Below are positions 24,801-36,193 of a DNA stretch of 64,000 bases, piece after piece. Location of the stretch: NCBI GenBank assembly GCA_963853835.1, contig OY970820.1:16791373-16855372 (forward strand). Reading direction: 5' to 3'. The translations under genes and the position numbers were made by a program. The notes below the pieces were generated by a model. The model was not told where the DNA came from and searched no databases. It saw only the letters and a program-made list of their open reading frames with translations. Numbering within the stretch: position 1 is the first letter of the stretch; every line of letters begins with the position of its first letter. Source of the DNA: Calendula officinalis. Its lineage: Eukaryota; Streptophyta; Magnoliopsida; Asterales; Asteraceae.

Positions 24801-25990
24801 TCACACTTTCGTCTTTGTTTGGTTTTTCCCATTGTATTTGTAAATAACACCAGAAAATTAAGAACAAAATACCAATCCGCAACTTCACTAGTAACGATTC
24901 TGGTCATTACTTCATTCTTTGCTATATCAGCCGAATCAAATTGTTCTATCCACTTAACAACTGTTTTATCCTTCCGTTTTTTCTTTTCTATTTGATCTAA
25001 TGTTCTACCACCTAAAGGTACTCATAATATATCAAATACAGCTTTCTTTGTTAATTTTATACTTCCCTTTTCCATCTTTATCATCATTTTTTTATCATCG
25101 AAGTTATCTACAACAAAGAACCCAAGATGCCATGGTAAGGTATCTATGTTAGAATCAACAAATGCCCCAAATCCTAGTCTCTCTAGGCAATCTTTTTGAT
25201 TTTTGTTCATCGAACGAATTGCAGTAAACAGAGGTTTCGGCGACGAACGCACCTTTATGTGTCCCACATCAGTATTAGTTTTTGTTTTATTCTTTGTCTG
25301 TTTATTAACTTTTCCAGATTTTCTACTTGTGTTTGGCCTCTTTGTTCTTTTGCTAGGTTTTTTAACTTCAAAGTCGCTATCTGATTCATCCACTAACTCA
25401 TTTCGCTTCATTTTCCCTTTTCGTACCCTTTCTTGTTCACTTGTAACCGGCTCTTTTTCACCAACATTTTCATTTGCAGTAACTATACAAATAAATTAAC
25501 TATTAATAGTCCATAACGTTTTAAATTTGTATTAATTGAATTTCAACTTACCATTGTTAGTTCCAGAACTTTCTCCTTTCTTATGTGTTCCTAGTCCAGG
25601 TGGTAATCTAGCAGCTAATTTTAATCCAAACAGTAATACATATTAATAATATAAATGTACAAATATAGCTATAAAATCCACAATAACATACCTAGGTTTT
25701 TTGTCCACCGCCGAACTGTTGCTGCACTTTGGTTTTTTTGTTCGTTAGTGCCTGCATTTTTTTCTACTCCTCCGGTACTATGAATCCCCGATGAATGAAT
25801 TCCTCCTTCCTTTTGTATGTTTCCTGTTTGCACAACAACAAAAATACATATTGCATGATCAAAACTTCCATTAATGCACAAATTCATTAATCACCCAATT
25901 GAAAAAAAGAAAAAAGAAAAACATACCAGAATGTTCACTGTTCTTCCCCATTTCATTAACATTCTCTGGTTTTTTCCCCTTTTTTTTGCT
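21880..25990 (-). pseudogene. Ulp1-protease-like gene of the MULE, decayed
   Basis: Exons read right to left include about 25990-25927, 25823-25692, 25614-25552, 25482-24650, 24462-24205, about 24130-23897, about 23590-22950, 22937-22730, about 22650-22550, about 22410-22285 and 22200-21880. The N-terminal half has a lysine-rich region and PWHLGFFVVDNFD, common to this plant transposon family. The C-terminal half matches the Ulp1/C48 fold: PVMCRSYYYLICLEI, VDIIDSA, then GDNVDECIFLMRHMETYMG. Damage: TGA at 25022-25024 in a conserved ILGVPLGG-like block, and a frame change near 23306. The catalytic His before YYL is replaced and the Cys block reads DEC instead of DCG. Confidence 0.7.
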
Positions 25991-26479
25991 GATATTGACA
26001 AACAAAACCAAAAACAAATAAAAAATGTCATTTTTATAACCCAATAACCGTGTCTAATCATTACAATTCACATTTTAACAAGATTTATAACCCAAAAAAT
26101 ATACCAAATCACTAACCGTGAAAAAAAAAACCTAAATCCGTACAAAACAAAACCCTACATCGGAAACAAAAACCCTAAATCGCCGTAACAAAAACCCTAA
26201 ATCGTGAAAACCCTAGACCGATTACACACATAACACGAAATTTGTTCGACACATAACAATAAATCAGGGAAACAAAACCCCAATATCGCTGAAAAATGAA
26301 TCAAAATGAAAATAAAACCAAAAAACGGTGGTGAACAAAACATAAATCGTACCTATAGTTTTTCTTCTAGTGCATTCAGATTTCGAATTTGTCATTCAAG
26401 TATTTCTAGGTTTGATTGAGGTGCTTTCGTTCGTTGTATCAATTGACAGAGAGCGACTCCATTTCTGTTCTTCACGAGC

Positions 26480-26502
26480 GAGAGAGAGAGAGAGAGAGAG
26501 AG
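26480..26502. repeat. (GA)n microsatellite near the MULE right end
   Basis: About eleven GA units, upstream of the Ulp1-like gene (read on minus). Confidence 0.95.
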
Positions 26503-26754
26503 TGCGTGGAAAGTGGGGTTGTTTGTTGCTTTGGGATGAAACCGATATTTTCTCTTTAATTGAATTAATCCCATATTGAACGGCTTATAAAATTGACATA
26601 AATGCCCTTGAAGGCACGTTTTTTTTTAATTTAGGCGCCCAATTGTAAAAAACTCCCTTTTTAATCTCATCCACACATCTTAAAAACCAATGGTCATAAA
26701 CGGTTCTCGCAGTTCTCGCAATAACTTAGGTTTTCGAATGAACGCTAATTATAA

Positions 26755-27820
26755 TGCATCCATTAAAAGTTGTGATGTATTTATTACCAACTATCTTTAT
26801 AAGGTCGGTGGGACCCCAGAATTCGGGTTCAATTTAGCTAATAATTACACAATGGAATGAAATGTAGTTTTACTTCAAGTCATTTGGTGAATAATCAACG
26901 GAAGACTTCCCAACTGATTGAAGGTAGCTAACAGATGTATTGTGATTAATTCATTTAAATGCCCCATTCGTGACAATGGCCAAGAATCCGAACTCTATCT
27001 TGTCGCAACTGACATGTTGCCAATACCCTTTGGAGCGAAATTTTCAAGAAGCTTTTTGTTACAATTCCCAACAGCCTCGCGGACATCGACAACTTGGCCG
27101 AATACTCCGGATTCGATAGATAATTGATAAAGGGTTTCAATGCTTTTGTCAAAATTACTCTTTGGACTATATGAAGATATATTTGGCAAATTCGCAATGG
27201 TTGTGTATTCGCGATACCTCGAAGCCCAACAAGTCTGGGCTCATCGACCTCATCATCGCGTCTTCTTTTAATTGTAAGTGTAAACATGTCAATTTATATT
27301 GGACTCCTTGGTTGTTTAATCCTAATTTAGCCTTAAACTCGTAATGTAATTTTTTCCGTCCTAATTCCGAGCCTATTTAGATAAAATTATGCCATAAAAA
27401 ACAGTTTTGTTTTAAGTCATCCACTAGTTACATGTCATCCACTTGAATACTTGATATCATCATATTGCCCACTCTAAAACAAAACATGACATCCTTACAA
27501 TAAATGAACATGCAAACGCAACCTATGAAACCAACATAACTTACGTCATATTAAATGGATATGTGTATACTACCCATTTGGAAACGGCAAACCAATTCTA
27601 AAAAAAAGTTATGAATACTTAATATAAATAAAATCAATAATATAGTTGAATACTTAATTGCTTTTGTTTGTTCATTTATAGTAAAAGTTGTTAATTGGTA
27701 CGTGTGTCGTGCAACAAGAAGTATGGAGCCATGCATGGGAGATGTTGAGTTACACAAGCCAGATGGTTGATGAAGTCGATCTCATCCTCATTTTAATTTC
27801 CATGACTAGCTAGGAACTCG
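26755..27820. other. Region between the MULE and the mannanase gene
   Basis: Holds the distal upstream region of the mannanase gene. Open frames at about 26955-27287 on the minus strand are not recognised and are interrupted; I cannot tell whether they are a gene fragment. Confidence 0.4.
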
Positions 27821-27830
27821 TATATAAATA
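27821..27830 (+). promoter_or_regulatory. TATA box of the mannanase gene
   Basis: TATATAAATA lies 114 bases before the first ATG of the frame, placing a start of transcription near 27855 and a short leader. It argues against a distant coding exon further upstream. Confidence 0.6.
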
Positions 27831-27943
27831 CCAAATGAGTTATGCAAATCGGATAAAAACACACTTCATTCCATCCATTACTCGATCGACACATTAACTT
27901 GTATACATTTTTTTTAAATTCATATATCATCAATACCTCAAAC

Positions 27944-29611
27944 ATGCCAGGAATTGGTGTTCTCAACGGAGATTGCAAGGCTACATGCTACACATCCATC
28001 GTTAATGGTGGTTATGCCGAGACAATGACACATCAATTCATGCGTAACGGAAAGCCATTGTATTTTAACGGCTTTAATGCGTACTGGTTAATGTGTATGG
28101 CGTCTGATCCATGTACGAAAACAAAGGCGACAGATGCTTTCCAAGAAGCTTCCAAGATAGGAATGAGCATTGTTAGGACTTGGGCTTTTAGTGACGGTGG
28201 TACCAAACCCCTCCAAATCTCTCCCGGTGTTTACAACGAGGACATGTTTCAAGTTCGTAATTAATCTCGATTTATTCCTTTTCTTCTATTCAATGCTATC
28301 CAACTTAAGTAGTCTAGATCAATATCCATGGATCACTACAACATCAGATTTCTGTATCTTGTCATAACCATAAAAACCTTTTATTTTCAGGGATTGGACT
28401 TTGTGATATCAGAAGCTAAAAATAATGGGCTGCACTTGATTCTAAGCTTGGTTAATAACTGGGATGATTTCGGAGGTAAAAAACAATATGTTGAATGGGG
28501 TAGAGATCATGGAGGGCAATATTTGAGTAGCGACGATGAATTCTTTTCTAATGATGTCGTTAAAGGATACTACAAGGATCATGTCAAGGTATATATATGC
28601 CACATAAATAAATGGTCATTGATCACCTTTTTTCCTCCAAAAATGCCCATATTTATATGTTGTGCTATTTTTAAGCATATTACAAACACTGTTGCATGTA
28701 CATACAGAGTGTTCTTACTAGATGCAACTCGATCACGGGTGTTGCGTATAAGGATGATCCCACCATCTTTGCATGGGAGCTGATGAATGAACCCCGTTGC
28801 CAATCTGATCTGTCAGGAAAAACTCTCCAGGTTCGTTAGCTCTTGCGCACCATAACTTATTAATGCATATGAACAGAATTGATCATGTGACAATAAATTA
28901 ACAAATAGTATGGTACTTATTTTCTGCAGGATTGGATAGTGGAAATGGCTGGTGAAGTGAAATCCATAGACAAGAAGCATCTTGTTGAAATTGGGCTTGA
29001 AGGGTTTTATGGCGAATCAATGCCTGAGAAGAAAGAATACAATCCTGGGTATGAAGTTGGGACCGACTTCATTTCAAACAACCTCATAACCAATGTGGAC
29101 TTTGCTACAATTCATCTCTATCCTGACCAATGGTATGTACCATCAATTAATTCTTTACCACCATATGTAACGTTTTGTATCAATTTATTTCATAAATCAA
29201 CAATTTAATTAACATCTACGTACGGGTGACTTGTGAAATAGGGTTTCGGGAGGAAGCGAGGAAGATCGGGCTGAATTGGTAGAAAAGTGGATAAAGGCCC
29301 ATATTGAGGATTGTAAAGAGGTATTGGGAAAACCATTACTGATTGCGGAATTTGGCAAGTCTTCATGGTCTGCTGGTTACACCGTTGAAGCACGGGTCGA
29401 ATACTTTGAAAACATATTCTACATGGCTTACGAAAGTGCAAGAAATGATGGGTCGTGTTTGGGCACAACGTTTTGGCAAGTCATGACAGAAGGAATGGAT
29501 AATTGGGGCGACGGCTACCAAGTTGTGTTAAATCAGTGCCCTTCAACTGCTCATCTAATTGCCAAACAATCTCACAAGATTGATTCGCTCAACTCCACTA
29601 TGACAATATAA
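27944..29611 (+). CDS. MAN: Mannan endo-1,4-beta-mannosidase (GH5 subfamily 7)
   Basis: Hydrolyses beta-1,4 bonds in mannans of cell walls and seed reserves. Five exons keep the frame: 27944-28252, 28391-28588, 28708-28830, 28930-29132, 29242-29611; 400 aa, the family's usual mature size. Landmarks in order: FNGFNAYWLM, TWAFSDGG, LILSLVNNWDDFGGK, AWELMNEPRC with the acid/base Glu197, ATIHLYPDQW, and LIAEFGKSSW with the nucleophile Glu314. All catalytic blocks are intact. The first ATG gives MPGIGVLNGDCKATC, with no hydrophobic signal peptide, although the family is normally secreted. A TTG at 27899 in the same frame would add YTFFLNSYIINTSN; an in-frame TAA lies at 27854-27856. Start choice is therefore less sure than the rest. 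A partial copy of its 3' end lies at 30393-30640. Confidence 0.93.
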
Positions 29612-30013
29612 TTCTTTGTTTTTTGTTAAAAAAAAACAAACAATTATAATTGGCTTCTCAAATCTTAAAACAATTAAGAATCTAGCTATGGGGTGGCAAC
29701 ACTAGTTTTCACACTTACGTACCTTCAATTTTTATTTTGAAAATAATACCATTAATTGCTAATGTAATGTTTACATCTCCTAAATGATGAATAAATTTGT
29801 ATTTGTTGATTCACTTCTATGTATTGGATAATGTTTTAAAATTAGAAGTTGGTAATTCTATTCATGTTCTCTGTTTAGATGTTTTTGTATACGCAAATGC
29901 TTCTTTAATTTATTGATTAAATTTGTATTTGTTTATTCGTTCTTCCAGAGAGAAATTGGTTTAAAACAATTAATCATATATAAAAATGATGAAAGAGTAG
30001 ACAAAAAATATAA
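29612..30013. other. 3' flank of the mannanase gene
   Basis: AT-rich 3' UTR and spacer. The first 300 bases resemble 30430-30640 (see the duplicated tail). Confidence 0.6.
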
Positions 30014-30086
30014 TGTTCCTGCCCGGGATCGAACCGGAGACCTTTTGCGTGTAAAGCAAACGTGATAACCACTACACCACAGAAAC
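30014..30086 (-). tRNA. tRNA-Val-UAC: tRNA-Val (anticodon UAC)
   Basis: On the minus strand a 73-base gene begins GTTTCTGTGGTGTAGTGGTT. The anticodon arm TTTGC-TTTACAC-GCAAA places UAC at the anticodon, and the B box GGTTCGATCCC is canonical. The acceptor stem pairs fully with one G-U pair at position 4. No intron; a run of six T follows about 5 bases downstream, a Pol III stop. Identical to the gene at 48045-48117. Confidence 0.96.
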
Positions 30087-30189
30087 TGTTGAATGTTTCT
30101 GTCTACTTCAAATTTATATACTGGGTATCTTCAAAGCAAGAGTTATCCATGTTGTACGTTTTGTTCTTCACATATTTCGTTTTTATAAG

Positions 30190-30345
30190 GGTTTTGTTAA
30201 TGACAGCCCTTAGGACTGTCACTAACATGCATAAAAAGCTTGTACATTGATTAAAAATGTAATATTCCTAAAATTCAGGGGGTTGTCTTTTGTTATTTTG
30301 CCTTCTTAATGACAGCCCTTAGGGCTGTCATTATCATTTTCCTTT
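30190..30345. repeat. Short element bounded by GACAGCCCTTAGGGCTGTC palindromes
   Basis: Left palindrome AATGACAGCCCTTAGGACTG(TCACT) at about 30198-30222 and right one, a perfect 11-base stem around TTA, at about 30308-30332. The segment between contains AAAATTCAGGGGG, also seen in variant form near 51877, where the related palindrome CATTGCCCTTAGGGCAATG begins a similar unit at about 51777. Probably a small MITE family. Confidence 0.6.
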
Positions 30346-30392
30346 TTATAAAAATAATATGAAGAAAAAGTAGTGGGAGTTATTTTTGTTCT

Positions 30393-30640
30393 CAGAAGAT
30401 TGCTTCGCTCAACTCGACGACGATGACAATATAACTCTTTATTTCTCTTAAAAAAAACAAACAATTATTGACTTCTCAAATCTCAATAATTAATTATATC
30501 AATTTATTTTTAATGTAATATTTCCATCTCCTAAATGATTAATAAATTTGTATTTGTTGATTCATTCCTATAAAAATTAAAAGTTAGTGTTTCTTTTCAT
30601 GTTGTGTGTTTATATGTTCCCTGTATATTCAAGTACTACT
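30393..30640 (+). pseudogene. Duplicated 3' tail of the mannanase gene
   Basis: The sequence AGATTGCTTCGCTCAACTCG through ATGACAATATAA matches the last codons and stop of the mannanase gene at about 29576-29611, and similarity runs on through AAACAAACAATTAT, CTTCTCAAATCT, CATCTCCTAAATGAT and AATTTGTATTTGTTGATTCA of its 3' UTR. Only the tail is present; the body of the second copy is missing. The tRNA-Val gene lies between the two tails. Confidence 0.8.
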
Positions 30641-30797
30641 TTAATTTACTAGCAATGTCAATATCCCGTCTAACACAAGTTTTTTTTTTAAGAACAATAT
30701 GGTGAATACCGTAACTTAATTCTATGAAACGTTGGTAATTCCTATCAATACTAGAGATTATAGGGATAAATCAATAATAAACCATACCAACGAAATT

Positions 30798-31259
30798 TGT
30801 CAGGATCGAATAACCAAACAAGTTATTATAAACCCAGATCTACTTAACACAAGAAGTTACAACGGATTAACACTTATGTTATTAGATTAAGAACAATGTA
30901 AACTGGAATCGAATAAGAATAAAACGAAGAACACAGTTTATCACAAAAAGCTTCAATGTATTAATTCGTACGATCAATACATGTATGTTTACAATTCATA
31001 AGGAACTATATATAATAGTCCTTGAAGCCTAACTTATTAACCTAGTTATTCTAGGAATCGATTATAATTGAATTACATACAGATTTACATTCTATAACTA
31101 ACTCTACTAAAATCTCGAACACGATCAGCTCTAAATATAACATCAGTAGTAAACTTGATCGTCAGTAGTATTTTCCTTTAGCAGTAGTAAATCGAGATCA
31201 GTAGTAACTTCCTTCAGTAGTAATCCAATCTTCAGTAGTAGATCCTTTATGTTCCAACA
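30798..31259 (-). repeat. 3' LTR of the outer copia element
   Basis: Pairs with 46464-46925. The U3 part (right side on plus) holds six CAGTAGTA copies at 31144, 31163, 31182, 31199, 31215 and 31233, that is TACTACTG on the coding strand, followed by a TATA-like TTATATATA near 31008-31016. A polypurine tract TTTAGGGGGAGA abuts it on the internal side (31260-31272). Confidence 0.93.
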
Positions 31260-31295
31260 ATCTCCCCCTAAACTTATTAATTCATCTTGAATTAA

Positions 31296-34200
31296 TCAAG
31301 TTTCTTCTTGTTCTTTCTTCCTTTTCTCTTCTTCAGCAGCTCGTTTCTCAAGTGTTCTTTGATTTTGTCTTTTCCTTTGAGCTATTATATACTTGTTGTT
31401 TCTTTTGATAAAGTAGTTGAGTTTTTCTCTGAACATTACTTCATCATAAGGTTTCATCATTGTGTTTGTGAATATCTGATACATAGTTTCTTCAGAGTGT
31501 GGATATTCTTTTTCAAATAAGTATAACTCACAGTTCTTGCTTGATCTTTCAAAGAAGTACATTTGTACTGTGGGTAACACATTCCAAGCATATACATTTT
31601 CTGTGTTAGAAAATATTTCTGGATAGTTATCTGGATAAAATGCAGCATCAATCATTTTGGCTAAGTATCCAGCACCAGAGTTCTTCCATGTTTTCTTGCT
31701 CATTCTTGGTTTTCCAATAATCAGAACTTTGATTATATCACTTCTTGAACAAGATCTGATCATTGGCTTCCATCCAGTAAATCTTTGCACTTTTCTGTCT
31801 TCCCTTATAACTTCAATAACATTATTATCCATGACTCTCCAATTGATGATTGGATTGTCTTCAAGGGGAGCAACAGGAACTTTAAGAACATGAATAATTT
31901 TTTCTGTTTTTTATTTCTTTTTGTCTTTTGGTTCCTGGGAAGAGCTTTTCTTTTCTTTATTTGGGGAGTGGAAGTTTCACCAGTAGTTGATATACTACCA
32001 GTTTGAATCAATGTTGGATTTATTGGGATTAAAGCATTTGCTTTTTCTTCTTCTGCTTCTAATTCAGCTAATTCTTTCTTCTTGGCAGTACAATATTTAT
32101 CTATTATTGTAATCATCTTCATTCTGCCAAAAGATTTTGCACTATGCCCTTTTGACTTCAGAAAGTCAATCGTATTTTTCTTCTGTTCAAAGATATCATC
32201 TGGTAATTCACCTTTTGTTCTTTTGCTTTCAGCTACCAGATCTTCAAGACAGTTTAGATGTTCTTCTTCAATTTTTCTATGTCTTTTAAATTCAGCTTGT
32301 TGGTCTGCTATCTGAACATCTTTTATTTGTGGAACAGGTACTTCAGCTTCTTGATTTTGTTGATTTTTCAATCTTTCTTTTTCAGCCCTTTTCTTTTCTT
32401 CAAGAGCTTGATACATAGCCACTTTCTTCCAATACCTCATATGTTTCACCTTCCATCTGGATTGTTTCTCAGATCTGACATGATTAATTTTGTTCACCAT
32501 GTGGTAACCTAATGCTCTGTTGGGATAATCATCATCATAACTCTCTTTTCCCTTTCCAATACAAGCTGGAAGTATAGATGGACGTGGAGAATATTTCATA
32601 TCAGGAATACCATTTATTATAATTGATGGAAAAAATAATTTGAGTTTGTCTTCTGATAGAATCTTTGGATGTGGAGGAAGAGTACATTCATCTACTTCAA
32701 ACCAGTTCACATTATCATCAATGTCAGGTATGATAAGTGGTTGATCAGGTGTTGGTGGTTTTGAGATGATAACATAACGTTCTCGTTCAATAAGTTCAGG
32801 AATTTCTTCTTCCTCCTCTTCAGTAGTAACCAAGGTAGTTTCTACTGGTATATCTGCTACTGGCACAATTTGTCTGTCTTCATTTACTACTGGTGAGATT
32901 GTTTCAGTAGTTACTACTGCTAGGGCATCAGTAGTAACCATTATACCTTCTTCTGGAGCATTTACTACTGGTGTATCTATCTCTTCATCATGACCAGTAG
33001 TAACAACCTCTTGATCCTTTTCATCAGTAATAACCATAGGATCAGTAGTCTTTATTACTTCAGTAGCAATTGGAGAATTTATTTGTTCTGCTGTTTGTGA
33101 TTGATTTGCAGACACACATATATCCTCATCCATTTCTTTATACAGGTTTTCACCAGAGCTTTGACCTGTTTCACCATGAACTTCTTTTAAATTGAGGAGG
33201 GTTGCTGCTGCGATAGATTGATCTATCATTTCTTGAATTTGATCTTTCTCCCCCTTAGTGATCTCAACCTGTTGAGCCTCACTATCTGCAATCTTTTTCT
33301 GCAATTTTCTGATCAAATTAGATTGCTTTTGAAGTTTCAACTCGAACCTCTTCTGTCTTCTATTCAGAGTATTAATATAAGACTTCATATATGCCATGGT
33401 TTTTCCTTGAGAGTTTAATAAATTCAGACAATGTTGTACAGTGGTTTTAAGGTTTTCCTTCCTATCCGTCAATTTAGTTTGTTTAATACTGCCCTCAGCC
33501 CATTTGGGTGGATCATTGGGCTCATTAGGTACATTGGCTTTAAGGTTTTCCATCCTATCCGTCAATTCAATTGGTTATGCTCTACCCTCATCACTTCTTG
33601 GTGATGAAATGGGTTATTTGGACATACTATTCTCCCTAGAAGAAGCAGTAGTGCCCCCCCTTGTGGTTTCTTGGCACCGGGGTCCTCTTAGTAATGCCTC
33701 AAATTCAGAGTCATCACTTAGAGTTGCCGAGGTCGGGGTCCTATTTATGTTCTCACTAGCCTGTGCACCCACCTTTGGGGCATCGGTAGTGAGAGCCCTT
33801 TCCTCATGACCTCTCTCCTCCTGTGAGGTCAACTCTTGGAGTCTGGGGTTTGACTCAATTTGTCCCCTAGTGTCCTTTAAGGAAGTTTTCTTCCTTTTAT
33901 ATTTGATAGAAATTTGTTTGGCTAAGGTCTGGTCTTCCTCAGAGTGAAGAGTAGCACTCTGGGGATTAATTTCATGTACCTGGGACACTTGCAGGACATC
34001 TGTGGGTTCATTTATTTGAGTGGACTCAATGGGTTCTGTTTGGGCTGTATTTGGTGGTGGATTGGGTTGGGGTTCAATTGGGTGACTTGAACCTTCTCCA
34101 GTGAGTGGTTGATCATTGATCATGTTTGAGAATAGTGGAGTGACTTTACCAGAAAATTTAAATTGTTTTCTCATGTTTGCAAAAACCTTTTTGTTCAACT

Positions 34201-34879
34201 CTGGTGTTACAAAAATATTTTTGGGAGTTGACAGATTTGTAATTCACAATTTATGATATGAGTTAAACATCTTGGATACATTAAAAATTTTGAGGATGAC
34301 AGATTTCCAAGCATCCCCTCAAATATCATGTTTGAAAAATTGAAGACTTGTCCTGTGCTCAGACTAACAACAACAGATGCTATTGACTTGTTGAACTAAT
34401 TCCAAGTACTTCTTTTTGGAGAGATACAGTGTTGAATAGTGTGTACCAAAATCTTCCATTGAGGTGAAAGAAGACCTTTTTGAAAAGTAACTATGTCTGG
34501 TCTTCCTTCATACCCCATTTTCTTTAAAGTTTCAACAAGATCTTCCTTTGGTAAAGAGAACATACCTGACTCATCATGGAGTTGAAGATGTTGTCTAATG
34601 GATTGTTCAGATATGGTGATAGACTTTCCATCCACAGTTGATTTGATCATTGACGTGGTTGAACCTTCAGTTCTTTCAGAATTGGTCAAGAAGTCAACTA
34701 AGTGTTGTTGATATGCTCTAGGATTGACAGTGAGAGCAAACTTTATGTATGAGTTCTTTAGGAACATCAATAGGACGAAAATCCTTTGTACCATCTGGAT
34801 TTCTTAGGAAGGCACACATATTGTGGAATTCGGAATATTTAAGATCAGTATTGACATTGAGTGATTTTAGGGTTGCCAT
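31296..34879 (-). pseudogene. Env-like region of the outer copia element, broken
   Basis: The region lies between the end of pol and the 3' LTR. An ATG at 34879 opens a frame beginning MATLKSLNVNT. The reading changes frame around 34740-34760, a TAG stops it at 34396-34398, and long frames follow at 34198-33614, 33565-31805 and 31832-31296. The 33565-31805 frame (586 residues) has a coiled-coil-like stretch near its start, acidic Thr/Val-rich repeats (VVTT) in the middle and Lys/Glu/Gln-rich helices after. Similar downstream regions accompany composite-family copia elements; they are called env-like by position, and no signal or fusion segment is seen, so an envelope role is unproven. Confidence 0.65.
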
Positions 34880-35184
34880 GGTGCTTGATTTTGATCTTTT
34901 GGTATGAATCTTGTAGAGAGACTGATCGGTTATGCAAGAATTTCAGATTTGTGGAAGTAATTGAGTTGTTACTGATGTTGGGTTTTGATCGGATTGTGCA
35001 GAGATTAGGGTTTAGCGTAGGGTTTATCAAATCGAGGAAAATATAATGCTAAACTAATTTCAGTCTGGTATTTATATTTTTCGATTAAACCTGCAAAATG
35101 ACCAAAGTATCCTTCGAATAATAACCTAACGGCTATTTTCATGAGGGTTAGTAATGTAATTGTCGTATTTTACAGATAACGGTC

Positions 35185-35335
35185 GATCAGTAGTAACTAA
35201 GTATCAGTAGTAGAAACATCAGTAGTAACCTTTGTTTCTATACTTGACTTAATTTCTACTGAGAAACCCTATCAGTACTAGATTGTGGTAGTAATAACAA
35301 GATCAGTAGTAATGAATAACCAGTAGTAAAAAAAA
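35185..35335 (-). promoter_or_regulatory. Internal TACTACTG array ahead of the env-like region
   Basis: Exact CAGTAGTA (TACTACTG on the minus strand) at 35188, 35205, 35220, 35304 and 35321, plus weaker copies. A TATA-like TATAAATA (minus) follows at 35076-35069 and the env-like ATG at 34879. The same array-to-TATA layout occurs in the LTR. Confidence 0.55.
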
Positions 35336-35546
35336 ATGAAGGTTTTAAAGATTTGTACAAAACACTTTACACAGGAAAATAGTATATCTTTATTAGCTTA
35401 AAAAATTTAGTATTATCTTTTCCTTTTAGACTTAACTTATTAAAATCATTCCAATACTGCTAACCAAAAAGTTGAATCTTCCTACATCAAATGCTTTTGT
35501 AAAAAGATCTGCTAATTGATCATCAGTATGAATTTTCTCTACTTTT

Positions 35547-36193
35547 TAATGGTGATTTTCGGTTAAAACAAGAACCAAAACGCAGCGGAAAGATTTAATC
35601 ACCATGAACGGATCTTGATATCAATCATACAATTAAACTATAAGAAAATCAAAGAGAATGGTATAAGAATTCATACCCTAGTTGCCTTTGATTATTGTGT
35701 ATTCGGATGGAGTTGGTGATGGATTGAAACCAAGTATTCAATTAGAATACCTCTAAAAGAAAGTCCACACAACACTTCAAGAACACCAAAGGAGGATGCT
35801 AGTCCTTGATTCTTGAGAGCAAATGGAAGCAAAAGATGGGATGTATTGTGTGTGTGTGCCGTGAATTCACAAGGTAAGGGAGGGAGTTTATGGAGTCATT
35901 TACACTCCATAATGGTGCCTTAATTCCCATTAATGATTTCCATAAACCATTGACCAATATTTACACACAAGTCCTTATCTTTTGTTCCTTCTAGTTTGCT
36001 CACATTAAGGTTTCAATATTAACATTTAATATTAAACTTATATATAAGCATGTAGCTTATATTAATATATAATGCAATTACCCTAATTACACTATATATC
36101 TTATGGTGCTAAGTGTTTAAGTGTGTGACCCTTTAGGCTCACAAACTACTAGCCATATAACTATATGTTATACGCGTGAAGCATATTCCAACA
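35547..36193 (-). repeat. 3' LTR of the inner copia element
   Basis: Partner of 42940-43588; contains a GT microsatellite one unit shorter than in the partner. Confidence 0.93.

Larger units (their letters stand above)
19431..26745. mobile_element. Mutator-like element with FAR1-like and Ulp1-like genes (about 7.3 kb)
   Basis: The ends carry imperfect inverted repeats of about 55 bases with an identical core TGCGAGAACTGCGAGAACC at 19459-19477 and, inverted, at 26702-26720. Outside them sit TAATTATGG (19422-19430) and TAATTATAA (26746-26754), a plausible nine-base target duplication with two changes. Inside are a FAR1-like transposase remnant on the plus strand and a Ulp1-like gene on the minus strand, converging. 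MULEs carrying Ulp1-like genes (Kaonashi/CUMULE type) are known from rice, Arabidopsis and melon. Both genes here are damaged, so the copy is probably not autonomous. Confidence 0.75.

Noticed and set aside
26955..27287. Possible gene fragment on the minus strand
   Set aside because: Not recognised, short, interrupted in all frames; recorded only as intergenic.
31805..33565. Host nuclear coiled-coil protein gene
   Set aside because: It lies between pol and the 3' LTR of the outer copia element, inside its target duplication, and shares the LTR's TACTACTG word, so it belongs to the element.
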